Shown here piece after piece: positions 7,245-17,804 of a DNA stretch of 64,000 bases. Below the pieces are notes generated by a model. That model was not told the origin of the DNA. It saw only the letters and a list, made by a program, of their open reading frames with translations, and ran no database searches. Location of the stretch: NCBI RefSeq assembly GCF_003416895.1, contig NZ_QVIO01000005.1, positions 411,647 to 475,646 of the forward strand, written 5' to 3'. A program made the position numbers and the translations under genes. Source of the DNA: Duganella sp. BJB476. Lineage in GTDB: Bacteria > Pseudomonadota > Gammaproteobacteria > Burkholderiales > Burkholderiaceae_D. Position 1 is the stretch's first letter; each line of letters begins with the position of its first letter.

Positions 7245-8444
7245 TTACGCCAGTTCGATGGCCATGGCGGTCGCTTCGCCGCCGCCGATGCACAACGCCG
7301 CCACGCCCTTCTTGCCGCCGGTGCGCTTCAACGCGCCGATCAGGGTGACGATGATGCGCGCGCCGGATGCGCCGATCGGGTGGCCCAGCGCGCAGGCGCC
7401 GCCATGGATGTTGACCTTGTCGTGTGGGATGTCGAGGTCGCGCATGGCGGCCATCGGCACGGCGGCAAACGCTTCGTTGATCTCGAACAGGTCGACGTCC
7501 TTGGTGCCCCAGCCGATTTTCTTGTACAGCTTTTCAACCGCGCCGATCGGTGCGGTGGTGAACAGGTTTGGCTCTTGCGCGAAGGTGGCGTGGCCGTGGA
7601 TCTTGGCGATCACGGTCAGGCCCAGTTTCTTGGCGGTCGATTCGCGCATCATCACCAGCGCGGCGGCGCCGTCGTTGATCGACGACGACGAGGCGGCGGT
7701 GATGGTGCCGTCTTTCTTGAACGCGGCGCGCAGGGTCGGGATCTTTTCGATCTTGGCCTTGAGCGGGCCTTCGTCCTTGTCGATGACGGTGTCGCCGACG
7801 CGGCTGGTCACGGTGACCGGCGCGATTTCCCACTTGAAGTAGCCTTCGTTGGTGGCGACCTGCGCGCGCTTGACCGATTCGATGGCGAAGTTGTCCTGCG
7901 CCTCGCGGGTGAACTCGTACTTGGCCGAGCACTCTTCGGCGAAGGTGCCCATCGAGCGGCCTTCGCCGGTTTTCTCGTTGCGCGAGTAGGCGTCTTCCAG
8001 GCCGTCGTACATCATGTGGTCGAACAGCATGCCGTGGCCGATGCGGTAGCCGCCGCGCGCCTTCGGCACCAGGTAAGGCGCGTTGGTCATCGATTCCATG
8101 CCGCCGGCGATCACCACTTCGGCGCTGCCTGCCACCAGCTGGTCGTGCGCGAAGATCGCGGCCTGCATGGCCGAGCCGCACATCTTGGACAAGGTGACCG
8201 CGCCGGTCGAGGTCGGCAGGCCGGCTTTCAACAGCGCCTGGCGTGCTGGCGCCTGGCCCTGGCCCGCCATCAGGCAGTTGCCGAAGTAGACGTGCTCGAC
8301 CAACTTGCCGTCGATGCCGGAGCGTTCGACGGCGGCCTGGATCGCGACCGCGCCCAGGTCGTGTGCGACCTTGCTGGAGAAGTCGCCCTGGAAGGCGCCC
8401 ATAGGGGTGCGGGCTGCACCGACGATTACGATAGGATCATTCAT
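7245..8444 (-). CDS. Acetyl-CoA C-acyltransferase (thiolase)
   Basis: A 399-residue thiolase: it cleaves 3-ketoacyl-CoA or, in reverse, condenses two acetyl-CoA. The active-site nucleophile is Cys in LSKMCGSAMQA (residue ~89). The C-terminal half has INEAFAAVP, GGACALGHPIGASGAR (catalytic His) and LCIGGGEATA (second catalytic Cys). Length is typical of AtoB/PhaA-type enzymes. The gene overlaps the aceK 3' end by 8 bp, so both are probably on one transcript that makes and manages acetyl-CoA. Confidence 0.9.
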   Translation of the reverse strand: MNDPIVIVGAARTPMGAFQGDFSSKVAHDLGAVAIQAAVERSGIDGKLVEHVYFGNCLMAGQGQAPARQALLKAGLPTSTGAVTLSKMCGSAMQAAIFAHDQLVAGSAEVVIAGGMESMTNAPYLVPKARGGYRIGHGMLFDHMMYDGLEDAYSRNEKTGEGRSMGTFAEECSAKYEFTREAQDNFAIESVKRAQVATNEGYFKWEIAPVTVTSRVGDTVIDKDEGPLKAKIEKIPTLRAAFKKDGTITAASSSSINDGAAALVMMRESTAKKLGLTVIAKIHGHATFAQEPNLFTTAPIGAVEKLYKKIGWGTKDVDLFEINEAFAAVPMAAMRDLDIPHDKVNIHGGACALGHPIGASGARIIVTLIGALKRTGGKKGVAALCIGGGEATAMAIELA

Positions 8445-10260
8445 TTTCTAGAGTCTCCATAAATGGCGGCTGGATGGCCGCCGGTGGGGTGGTGTGTTGA
8501 TTGCAAAATCGGATGTGCTGCGGATACGGGAATACGTCTTCCACGTGGCCTTCAAGGATGCGCTGCTTGCGCGCCTGCCACCAGGCTTGCGTCAACAGGT
8601 CGCTGTGGTGCTTCATGAAATATTTTCGGATCTTGGCGTTCCCCAGCAGGAAGCGGCCGAACTGCTCGGGGAAGACGTCGTACTTGCCGATCGGGTACCA
8701 CGGCTCGGAGGCCATTTCCTCTTCCTCCGTGCGGGCTTCCGGGATCACGCGGAAATTGCAGTCGGTGATGTATTCGATTTCGTCGTAATCGTAAAACACC
8801 ACGCGCTGATGGCGCGTGACGCCGAAGTTCTTGTACAGCATATCGCCGGGGAAGATGTTGGCGGCCACCAGTTCCTTGATGGCGTTGCCGTACTCGAGCA
8901 CGCCGTGCTCGATCTGCAGGTCGTCGTTGTCCTTCTCGGCGTTGGTCAGCCACATGTTCAGCGGCACCATGCGGCGCTCGATGTACAGGTGCTTGATGAC
9001 CAGCTGGTCGCCTTCCTCTTCCAGCAGCGACGGCACGAAATGCTTGAGCTCGGCGATCAGCTCTTCGCTGAAGCGGTGGCGCGGGAAGGCGACGTTGGAA
9101 TATTCCAGCGTGTCGGCCATGCGGCCGACGCGGTCGTGGTGTTTCACCAGCAGGTATTTTTCCTTGATCAGCGCGCGCGTGGTTTCCTTGGGCGCCGGGA
9201 AGAAATCCTTGATGACCTTGAACACATACGGGAACGACGGCAGCGCGAACACCAGCATCACCAGGCCGCGGATGCCGGGCGCGATGTCGAACAGGTCGGA
9301 CGAATGCTTGAGGTGTTGCAGGTAGTCGCGGTAGAACAGCGTCTTGCCCTGCTTTTGCAGGCCGAGGATGGTGTAGATCTCGCTGCGCGGCTTGCGCGGC
9401 AGCAGCGTGCGCAGGAACTGCACATAGGCCGACGGCACTTCCATGTCGACCAGGAAGTAGGCGCGCGTGAACGAGAACAAAATCGTGATCTGTTCCTGGT
9501 CGAACAGCACGGTGTCGAGTATCAGCTCGCCGTGCTTGTTGTGCAGGATGGGCACGACGAAGGGATATTCCTTGTTGCCGTTGATGCCCTTGCCGACGAT
9601 GTAGGCGCCCTTGTTGCGAAAGAACAGGCTCGACAGCACATGGATCTGGTGGTTCGGTTCCAGCTTGATGCCGCCGAACAGCGTGCGCAGCCGGCCTTCG
9701 ATCTGCGCCACGTCGCGCGTCAGGTTGGCGAACGTGGTCGCCAGCTGGAAGTTGGTGATGATGCGCTTGAGCGTGTAGTGCAGGCCGTCGGTGCCGGGGT
9801 AGTAGACGCGGTAGGTCGGCGCGATTTCCTCGGTTTCGATGTACTCGGTGGACACCACCGGGCGCACGAAGATGAATTCGTTGTGGAAGTAGCGGCGGTG
9901 GAGGATGTTGCAGCAGACCGAGTTGAAGAAGGTCTCGGCCAGCTCCGGCTGCTTGTGGTCGGACAGCATGCCGATGAAGTGCAGCTTGAGTTCGCGCCAC
10001 ACTTCGTCGGTCAGCTCGGCCGGATCGTATTCGTCTTCCAGCATCTGCACGCATTCCTGCACGCGGCGGTCGTAGAAGTCGATGCGTTCGCGCGCGGCCT
10101 GCTGCGCGGTGCGCCAGGCGCCCTGCTCGAAATGCTGCTTGGCCTGCTGGCTGGTGAGCCGGAACAAGCGGTAGTGCTTGTCGAAACCGTCGCGGATGGT
10201 GCGGGCGATGTCGAACGCGATCTGCGAGCGCAGCAGTTTGGGGAAAGCAGCCTGGATCAT
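8437..10260 (-). CDS. aceK: Isocitrate dehydrogenase kinase/phosphatase AceK
   Basis: A 607-residue bifunctional enzyme that phosphorylates and dephosphorylates isocitrate dehydrogenase, switching carbon between the TCA cycle and glyoxylate shunt. Recognisable blocks include the regulatory N-terminus (IARTIRDGFDKHYRLFR), the ATP-binding APGIRGLVMLVF with the following FPYVFKVIKD (Lys for ATP) and the FYDYDEIEY segment of the catalytic core. It is not next to aceA/aceB, as in enterics, but sits between ivd and a thiolase gene. This couples glyoxylate-shunt control with acetyl-CoA-yielding catabolism. Confidence 0.95.
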   Translation of the reverse strand: MIQAAFPKLLRSQIAFDIARTIRDGFDKHYRLFRLTSQQAKQHFEQGAWRTAQQAARERIDFYDRRVQECVQMLEDEYDPAELTDEVWRELKLHFIGMLSDHKQPELAETFFNSVCCNILHRRYFHNEFIFVRPVVSTEYIETEEIAPTYRVYYPGTDGLHYTLKRIITNFQLATTFANLTRDVAQIEGRLRTLFGGIKLEPNHQIHVLSSLFFRNKGAYIVGKGINGNKEYPFVVPILHNKHGELILDTVLFDQEQITILFSFTRAYFLVDMEVPSAYVQFLRTLLPRKPRSEIYTILGLQKQGKTLFYRDYLQHLKHSSDLFDIAPGIRGLVMLVFALPSFPYVFKVIKDFFPAPKETTRALIKEKYLLVKHHDRVGRMADTLEYSNVAFPRHRFSEELIAELKHFVPSLLEEEGDQLVIKHLYIERRMVPLNMWLTNAEKDNDDLQIEHGVLEYGNAIKELVAANIFPGDMLYKNFGVTRHQRVVFYDYDEIEYITDCNFRVIPEARTEEEEMASEPWYPIGKYDVFPEQFGRFLLGNAKIRKYFMKHHSDLLTQAWWQARKQRILEGHVEDVFPYPQHIRFCNQHTTPPAAIQPPFMETLENE

Positions 10261-10334
10261 GGGTCAGCCCTGGTGTGCGTTAGCTGGCTATCAGCGGAAT
10301 ACTGCCGCCGGGCCAGCCCACGCACACGCGATGC

Positions 10335-11519
10335 TTACTTGGTTTCCGCGAACAGTTCGCGGCCGATCAGCATGCGGCGGATTTCGCTGGTGCCGGCGCC
10401 AATTTCATACAATTTGGCGTCGCGCCACAGGCGGCCGACCGGATACTCGTTGATGTAGCCGTTGCCGCCCAGCGTCTGGATCGCCTCGCCGGCCATCCAG
10501 GTCGCTTTTTCTGCGCTATACAAAATGGCTCCCGCTGCATCCTTGCGCAACTGGCGGACCGCTTCCGGGGTTTTGGCCCGGTCGCAGGCCTGACCGACGG
10601 CGTACACATATGCCTTGCACGCCATCATGGTCGAGTACATGTCCGCAATCTTACCCTGCATCAGCTGGAATTCGCCGATCGGCTGGCCGAATTGCTTGCG
10701 GTCGTGGATGTAAGGCACCACCGCGTCCATGCAAGCCTGCATGATGCCCAGCGGGCCGCCGGACAGCACGGTGCGCTCGAAGTCCAGGCCGGACATCAGC
10801 ACATTGACGCCCTTGCCCAGGCCACCCAGCACGTTCTCGGCCGGCACTTCGCAGTTGTCGAACACCAGCTCGCCGGTGTGCGAGCCGCGCATGCCCAGCT
10901 TGTCGAGCTTCTGGGCCACGGAGAAGCCCTTGAAGTCTTTCTCGATCAGGAAGGCGGTCATGCCTTTCGGGCCGGCTTCCAGGTCGCTCTTGGCGTAGAC
11001 CACCAGCACGTCGGCGTCGGGGCCGTTGGTGATCCACATCTTGGTGCCGTTCAGCACCCAGCGGTCGCCCTTGAAGTCGGCGCGCAGCTTCATGCTGACC
11101 ACGTCGGAACCGGCGTTCGGCTCGGACATCGCCAATGCGCCGACGTGTTCGCCGGAAATCAGTTTCGGCAGGTATTTTTGTTTTTGCTCTTCGGTGCCGT
11201 TGCGCTTGATCTGGTTGACGCACAGATTCGAGTGGGCGCCGTACGACAGGCCGACCGAGGCCGAGGCGCGCGAGATTTCTTCCATCGCGACGATGTGGGC
11301 CAGGTAGCCCATGTTGGCGCCGCCGTATTCTTCGCCGACGGTGATGCCGAGCACGCCCAGATCGCCCATCTTGCGCCACAGGTCCATCGGGAACTGGTCG
11401 CTGCGGTCGATTTCAGCGGCGCGCGGCGCGATTTCGGCGGCGGCGAACTGTTGCACGGCTTCGCGCAGGGCGGCGATGTCTTCGCCGTGGTCAAAGGTCA
11501 GGCCTGGGAGATGGAGCAT
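10335..11519 (-). CDS. ivd: Isovaleryl-CoA dehydrogenase
   Basis: A 394-residue acyl-CoA dehydrogenase of leucine degradation, converting isovaleryl-CoA to 3-methylcrotonyl-CoA. The C-terminal signature reads EIGAGTSEIRR, so the usual YEGT glutamate is missing. Instead a Glu is present in SGLDFERTVL, the position used as catalytic base by isovaleryl-CoA dehydrogenases. Start ATG at 11519 (MLHLPGLTF) has a GAGGA ribosome binding site a few bases upstream, which the longer reading lacks. It is the first gene after the liuR intergenic region, whose operator-like repeats suggest LiuR control. The liuBCDE genes are not in this window. Confidence 0.93.
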   Translation of the reverse strand: MLHLPGLTFDHGEDIAALREAVQQFAAAEIAPRAAEIDRSDQFPMDLWRKMGDLGVLGITVGEEYGGANMGYLAHIVAMEEISRASASVGLSYGAHSNLCVNQIKRNGTEEQKQKYLPKLISGEHVGALAMSEPNAGSDVVSMKLRADFKGDRWVLNGTKMWITNGPDADVLVVYAKSDLEAGPKGMTAFLIEKDFKGFSVAQKLDKLGMRGSHTGELVFDNCEVPAENVLGGLGKGVNVLMSGLDFERTVLSGGPLGIMQACMDAVVPYIHDRKQFGQPIGEFQLMQGKIADMYSTMMACKAYVYAVGQACDRAKTPEAVRQLRKDAAGAILYSAEKATWMAGEAIQTLGGNGYINEYPVGRLWRDAKLYEIGAGTSEIRRMLIGRELFAETK

Positions 11520-11568
11520 GTCGTCCTCATTCTTGTGTTTTGATGGAAGCGTCAATAATACGCCGGTG

Positions 11569-11590
11569 TGACGTTAACGTAAACGTAAAG
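11569..11590. promoter_or_regulatory. LiuR-like operator upstream of ivd
   Basis: The reverse strand reads TTTACGTTTACGTTAACGT, three overlapping ACGT units in the pattern of MerR-type LiuR sites of beta- and gammaproteobacteria. It lies about 50 bp upstream of the ivd start. Confidence 0.6.
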
Positions 11591-11631
11591 CAGCGGTGAC
11601 GGTGGGCCGTCACGCAATATTGTTATTTTTG

Positions 11632-12039
11632 TCAGATGGTGGCCGGCCGGGGTTCGCCGATGGCGGCCAGCAGGCGCTTGCATTCGTCCTCGTGGGCGGT
11701 GATTTCGGCCAGCGACATTTCGATGTCCTCGCGCTGCTGTTCCAGCGTTTCGCGGTGCTGCGCCAGCACGCCCAGGAAGCGGTTCATCTGGGCGCTGGTG
11801 TCCTTCGGCGATTCGTACATGTCGACCAGGCTCTTGATCTCCGACAGCGACAGCCCCAGGCGCTTGCCGCGCAGGGTCAGCTTGAGGCGGGTGCGGTCGC
11901 GCGGCGTGTAGACTCGGTTGCGGCCGCCCGCGCCTTCGCGGGACGGGCTCAGCAGACCCTGGTCTTCGTAAAAGCGGATGGCGCGCGCCGTGATGTCGAA
12001 TTCACGGGCCAGTTCGGTGATGGTGTAAGTGTTGGGCAT
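11632..12039 (-). CDS. liuR: MerR-family regulator, LiuR type
   Basis: A 135-residue MerR-family protein with an N-terminal winged helix (TITELAREFDITARAIRFYEDQGLL, quoted here as two parts: TITELAREFDITAR and AIRFYEDQGLL) and a C-terminal coiled coil (residues ~80-125). It lacks the metal-binding cysteines of MerR or CueR, as LiuR does. LiuR controls branched-chain amino acid catabolism genes, usually as a repressor. The ATG at 12039 begins directly at the domain; nine upstream codons are discarded. Operator-like ACGT repeats lie on both sides of the gene, so autoregulation is likely. Confidence 0.85.
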   Translation of the reverse strand: MPNTYTITELAREFDITARAIRFYEDQGLLSPSREGAGGRNRVYTPRDRTRLKLTLRGKRLGLSLSEIKSLVDMYESPKDTSAQMNRFLGVLAQHRETLEQQREDIEMSLAEITAHEDECKRLLAAIGEPRPATI

Positions 12040-12068
12040 CTCTGGGTTTGCGGTAAAGTCGTACAATT

Positions 12069-12089
12069 TCCGTTTACGTCAACGTCAAG
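12069..12089. promoter_or_regulatory. LiuR-like operator between liuR and the MBL-fold hydrolase gene
   Basis: CCGTTTACGTCAACGTCAAG shares the TTTACGT-(C/T)AACGT pattern of the ivd-side site. It is placed 30 bp upstream of liuR and 38 bp upstream of the divergent hydrolase gene, so one site may serve both. Confidence 0.6.
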
Positions 12090-12126
12090 CACATTGTAGC
12101 GCGCCTGACATCCCGAAAGAAGAAAA

Positions 12127-13167
12127 ATGAACCTGCTCGAATCGCAACTGGAGTACCCGCTGGGCGACACCATCCCGGCCACCGGCGCCGTGCACGAGAT
12201 CGTTCCCGGCCTGCGCTGGCTGCGCATGCCGCTGCCGTTTGCGCTGGATCATATCAACCTGTGGCTGCTGCGCGACGGCGACGGCTGGAGCGTGGTCGAC
12301 AGCGGCGTGGCCGGCGACGCCACCCGCGCCGCCTGGGAAACCATCTTCGAAAGCGGCCTGGACGGCCTGCCGGTGCGGCGCGTGTTCGCCACCCATTGCC
12401 ACCCCGACCACATCGGCCTGGCCGACTGGCTGTGCCGCCGCTGGGATGCGCCGCTGTGGACCACCACCGGCGAATACGCCTTCGCGCGCATGATGTCGGC
12501 CGCCCTGCCGGGTGTGGACGGCTCGGCGGCGCTGCCGCATTTCCAGCGCCACGGCCTGCGCGACCCGGAGATGCTGGAAAAAATGGCAAGCCGGAAAAAC
12601 TACTATCCGACCCTGGTACCGTCGGTGCCGGCCGCCTACACCCGCATCCAGGATGAACAGTTGGTTGTTATCGGCGACCATCGCTGGCGGGTAATCACCG
12701 GCTTCGGCCATGCTCCCGAGCATGCCTCGCTGTATTGCGAGGCGCTCAACGTGCTGATTGCCGGCGATATGGTGCTGCCGCGCATCTCCACCAATGTGTC
12801 GGTTTTCGCGGTGGAACCGGAGGCCAACTCGCTGACGCTGTATCTTGACTCATTGGGCAAGTTTGTTGACTTGCCGAACGATGTATTGGTGCTGCCCTCG
12901 CACGGCAAACCGTTCCGGGGGCTGCATACCCGCATCGCCCAGTTGCGCCAGCACCACGTCGAGCGGCTGGCCGAGGTGGTCGACGCCTGCCGCGATTGGC
13001 AGTCGGCGGCCGACATCGTGCCGATGATGTTCAAACGGCCGCTAGACGCCCACCAGCTTAGCTTTGCGCTGGGCGAAGCGCTGGCGCATCTGCACAAATT
13101 GTGGCACGACGGTATCGTGCGCCGTGAAACAGGAGCGGACGGCATCATACGTTTCCGCGTCGCGTAG
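12127..13167 (+). CDS. MBL-fold metallo-hydrolase, divergent from liuR
   Basis: A 346-residue metallo-beta-lactamase-fold protein. The metal-binding motif HCHPDH is at residue ~96-101, followed by GHAPEH (His), IAGDMVL (bridging Asp) and LPSHGKPF (last His). A C-terminal ~90-residue helical extension containing LRQHHVERL resembles the MBL-associated winged-helix region seen in hydrolases such as LACTB2-like proteins. Substrate is unknown; thioesters or acyl-CoA derivatives would fit the catabolic setting. Divergent placement and a shared operator suggest co-regulation with the liu genes. Confidence 0.85.
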   Translation: MNLLESQLEYPLGDTIPATGAVHEIVPGLRWLRMPLPFALDHINLWLLRDGDGWSVVDSGVAGDATRAAWETIFESGLDGLPVRRVFATHCHPDHIGLADWLCRRWDAPLWTTTGEYAFARMMSAALPGVDGSAALPHFQRHGLRDPEMLEKMASRKNYYPTLVPSVPAAYTRIQDEQLVVIGDHRWRVITGFGHAPEHASLYCEALNVLIAGDMVLPRISTNVSVFAVEPEANSLTLYLDSLGKFVDLPNDVLVLPSHGKPFRGLHTRIAQLRQHHVERLAEVVDACRDWQSAADIVPMMFKRPLDAHQLSFALGEALAHLHKLWHDGIVRRETGADGIIRFRVA

Positions 13168-13187
13168 CGTTGAAAGTGTGGCCGTAA

Positions 13188-13303
13188 ACTAGTAGTGGTG
13201 TTATTGTAATAACTTCACTATTTCCACTGAAAACGGCTCCGAGGCTTCGGTCCAATTAGTAGTGGGAAACCGAATAAAGTTCGGTGCGGGTTCTTGCCCG
13301 TAC
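13188..13303 (+). promoter_or_regulatory. Tandem hairpin region upstream of the XRE-like regulator
   Basis: Within the 243-bp gap after the hydrolase gene there are four hairpin-forming inverted repeats in a row: GTTATT-GT-AATAAC (13200-13213), CCGA-GGCT-TCGG (13239-13250), ACCGAA-TAAAG-TTCGGT (13269-13285) and GTGCGGG-TTCTTG-CCCGTAC (13284-13303). The 7-mer AGTAGTG occurs at 13191-13197 and 13258-13264. The region may be a structured leader or a regulator-binding region for the following gene. Confidence 0.45.
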
Positions 13304-13410
13304 TTGCACTTACAGAGGATAAAGTGTTAATTATAAAATCCCATCACGTCACAATCAGATCTTAAAAACAAGAGACTGACTTTCATGACGCAACGTGAAA
13401 TAGTGCAATT

Positions 13411-13818
13411 ATGAATTCTTCTAATGAACGCGAAAGCTTTAGCCAGCGCTTGCAACAGGCTCTCAAAAACGCCCACTACTCCCCCGACAGCCCAACTCGA
13501 TTGGCGCGGGAATTCAATATTCGATTCGACGGCCGGCCGATCACCGTGCACGCCGCCCGTAAATGGCTGGTAGGCGAGGCGATTCCGACCCAGGAAAAGC
13601 TGCGCATGATTGCGCAGTGGCTGGGCGTGCCGGCCGAATGGCTGCGCTTTGGCGGTGCCGAAGCGGACGCTCCGACCGGTGAAGGCGGCAACGGCTTGTC
13701 GCGCTTTGAGTCGGCCGATGTCAAGCTGATCGCGGATTTGCAACGCCTGGACGAGCATCACCGCCAGATTGCACGCGAATTTATTCGCATGCTGGTGCGG
13801 GTTAATTACCAAAAGTAG
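13411..13818 (+). CDS. XRE-like (phage repressor-type) DNA-binding protein
   Basis: A 135-residue protein with an N-terminal helix-turn-helix region: FSQRLQQALKNAHY, then LAREFNIRF, ITVHAARKWLVGEAIPTQEKL and IAQWLGVPAEWLRFG. This pattern (variant HTH with a 'R..W..G...P' recognition stretch) is typical of small regulators related to phage Cro/CI-type proteins. The C-terminal part (DVKLIADLQRLDEHHRQIAREFIRMLVR) resembles the dimerisation helices of such regulators. No partner gene is adjacent. Regulatory targets are unknown; the hairpin region upstream and the 16-bp palindrome downstream are candidate sites. Confidence 0.75.
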   Translation: MNSSNERESFSQRLQQALKNAHYSPDSPTRLAREFNIRFDGRPITVHAARKWLVGEAIPTQEKLRMIAQWLGVPAEWLRFGGAEADAPTGEGGNGLSRFESADVKLIADLQRLDEHHRQIAREFIRMLVRVNYQK

Positions 13819-13882
13819 TCATTTTCAGTACTACTACGGAGTTATTTTTACCGTTTGTGGCTAAGGCTGAAAGTGTTTCCAT

Positions 13883-13898
13883 GTGAAACTAGTTTCAC
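13883..13898. repeat. Perfect 16-bp palindrome downstream of the XRE-like gene
   Basis: GTGAAACTAGTTTCAC equals its own reverse complement. It is not followed by a T tract, so it is more like a protein-binding site than a terminator. It lies 65 bp after the regulator gene and 26 bp before its terminator. Confidence 0.6.
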
Positions 13899-13923
13899 GG
13901 TTTGGCCGGTTTTTGTTCGGATA

Positions 13924-13950
13924 GGGCGTCCCTGAGGGGGCGCCTTTTTT
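13924..13950 (+). terminator. Rho-independent terminator after the XRE-like gene
   Basis: GGGCG-TCCC and GGGG-GCGCC pair around TGA, followed by TTTTTT at 13945-13950. It separates the regulator from the small gene at 14055. Confidence 0.75.
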
Positions 13951-14054
13951 ATTTTCGGGGGCTTTACGAATTGTCATAGTTTCGACACGGATTTGAGGCA
14001 CAATAGGTAATCAGCCGTCGCTGAGCCGCAGCATTTACTTCGGGAGCCAAGCTT

Positions 14055-14237
14055 TTGAGCCGTCTTATGAAAAGTAACTACAGCAATGTCGCGCAGCTAA
14101 AAGATTTGATGACCGTCCCCCCGATGACCGCCGCCCAGCACGCGGAAGTAATGCGCAAGCGCATTGCCCACCGCCGCATGGTCGAGGAAGCACGGGATCT
14201 GAAGAAAGCCAGCGGATCGCAGTTCGATAAACGCTAG
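14055..14237 (+). CDS. Small basic hypothetical protein (60 aa)
   Basis: A short, charged, Lys/Arg-rich ORF whose central part reads MTAAQHAEVMRKRIAHRRMVEEARDL in two pieces: MTAAQHAEVMRK and RIAHRRMVEEARDL. A mostly alpha-helical soluble protein is expected. The TTG at 14055 has GGGAG eight bases upstream; the ATG at 14067 would have the same site ~20 bases away, so TTG is preferred. Nothing in the sequence identifies a function. It stands alone between a terminator and the converging ubiX. Confidence 0.5.
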   Translation: MSRLMKSNYSNVAQLKDLMTVPPMTAAQHAEVMRKRIAHRRMVEEARDLKKASGSQFDKR

Positions 14238-14267
14238 GCCGGGGTAGCAGGAGCGGTACGGCAGGTC

Positions 14268-14864
14268 TTAGTTGGAATCGCTGGTCGGCTTCATGCCGTT
14301 CCAGCGCGGGGCCATCGTGTGCTCGATGCCGAACAAATCGATGACCCGGCCGACCGTGTGGTCAACCATCTCCGCAATGCTTTGCGGGTTGTGATAAAAG
14401 CTGGGCAGCGGCGGGAAGATGATCCCGCCCATTTCCGTCACCGCCGTCATATTGCGCAAGTGCGCCAGGTTGAACGGCGTTTCCCTCACCATCAGCACCA
14501 GCCGGCGGCGCTCCTTGAGCACCACGTCGGCCGCGCGCGCGATCAGGTTGTCCGACAGGCCATGCGCCACTGACGCCAGCGTCTTCATCGAGCATGGCGC
14601 GACGATCATCCCATCCGACTGGAAAGAACCGCTGGCGATCGAGGCGCCGACGTCGCGCACCTTGTGCACCACGTGGGCCAACGCCTCGACTTCGCGCCGC
14701 TGCAAGCCGGTTTCCTGGTGCAGCGTGAGGACCGCGGCATCCGAGACGATCAGATGTGTCTCTATGCCGGCGGTATGTTGCAACTGTTGCAGCAGACGCA
14801 CGCCATACACCGCGCCGGTGGCGCCGGTGATGGCGATAATAATCCGCCGCGGACGATCAGGCAT
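14268..14864 (-). CDS. ubiX: UbiX flavin prenyltransferase
   Basis: A 198-residue flavoprotein that attaches a dimethylallyl group to FMN, making the prenyl-FMN cofactor used by UbiD-type decarboxylases in ubiquinone synthesis. Family motifs: IIIAITGATGAVYGVRLL at the N-terminus, IASGSFQSDGMIVAPCSMKT in the middle, and LVLMVRETPFNLAHLRNM, ending with IIFPPLPSFYHNPQSI. It overlaps the grxD stop by 8 bp, so the two are co-transcribed. Confidence 0.95.
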   Translation of the reverse strand: MPDRPRRIIIAITGATGAVYGVRLLQQLQHTAGIETHLIVSDAAVLTLHQETGLQRREVEALAHVVHKVRDVGASIASGSFQSDGMIVAPCSMKTLASVAHGLSDNLIARAADVVLKERRRLVLMVRETPFNLAHLRNMTAVTEMGGIIFPPLPSFYHNPQSIAEMVDHTVGRVIDLFGIEHTMAPRWNGMKPTSDSN

Positions 14865-15168
14865 CCAGCAGGGCCTTCAGTTCGCCGGACTCGAACATCT
14901 CGTTCATGATGTCCGAACCGCCGATGAACTCGCCCTTGACGTAGAGCTGAGGAATGGTAGGCCAGTTCGAGTAGTCCTTGATGCCCTGGCGGACTTCAGG
15001 ATCTTCCAGCACGTTCACGGTTGCAATGTTCTCAACGCCGCAGGCCTTCAGGATCTGGATGGCGCGGCCGGAAAAGCCGCATTGCGGGAACTGGGCGGTG
15101 CCCTTCATGAACAGCACCACAGGGGTGTTGGTCACGGTTTCTTTGATCCAGGTTTGTACGTCGCTCAT
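14857..15168 (-). CDS. grxD: Monothiol glutaredoxin (Grx4/GrxD type)
   Basis: A 103-residue monothiol glutaredoxin with the CGFS active site (QFPQCGFSGRA, Cys ~30) and the TIPQLYVKGEFIGGSDI glutathione-binding stretch. These proteins carry and deliver [2Fe-2S] clusters, often with BolA-type partners; a BolA-family gene is present at 39899. It is the first gene of a two-gene unit with ubiX. Confidence 0.95.
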   Translation of the reverse strand: MSDVQTWIKETVTNTPVVLFMKGTAQFPQCGFSGRAIQILKACGVENIATVNVLEDPEVRQGIKDYSNWPTIPQLYVKGEFIGGSDIMNEMFESGELKALLDA

Positions 15169-15249
15169 AGCTGCCTCAGTGAAAAGATGTAAATAGATGC
15201 CGTCATTTTATAAGAAAACGACGGCACCGGTATTTTTATGGCCGTTGGC

Positions 15250-17598
<2,349 letters not shown>

Positions 17599-17804
17599 GT
17601 GGGCGATTCCTAAGCAGTCAAGCCCGGAATCATACGCAATCGGCGCGAATGTGCCAGTCTTGACAGTCCAAAAGGACTGTGCACGGCTTTGGAACGTGCA
17701 AGGAACACGTTTACATGCGGGTTTTATGAAGAATCCGCAAACACGAACGCGTGTATGGCGGATAATATCGCCTGTTGCCGTTTTTGAACCATCTTTGACC
17801 AACA

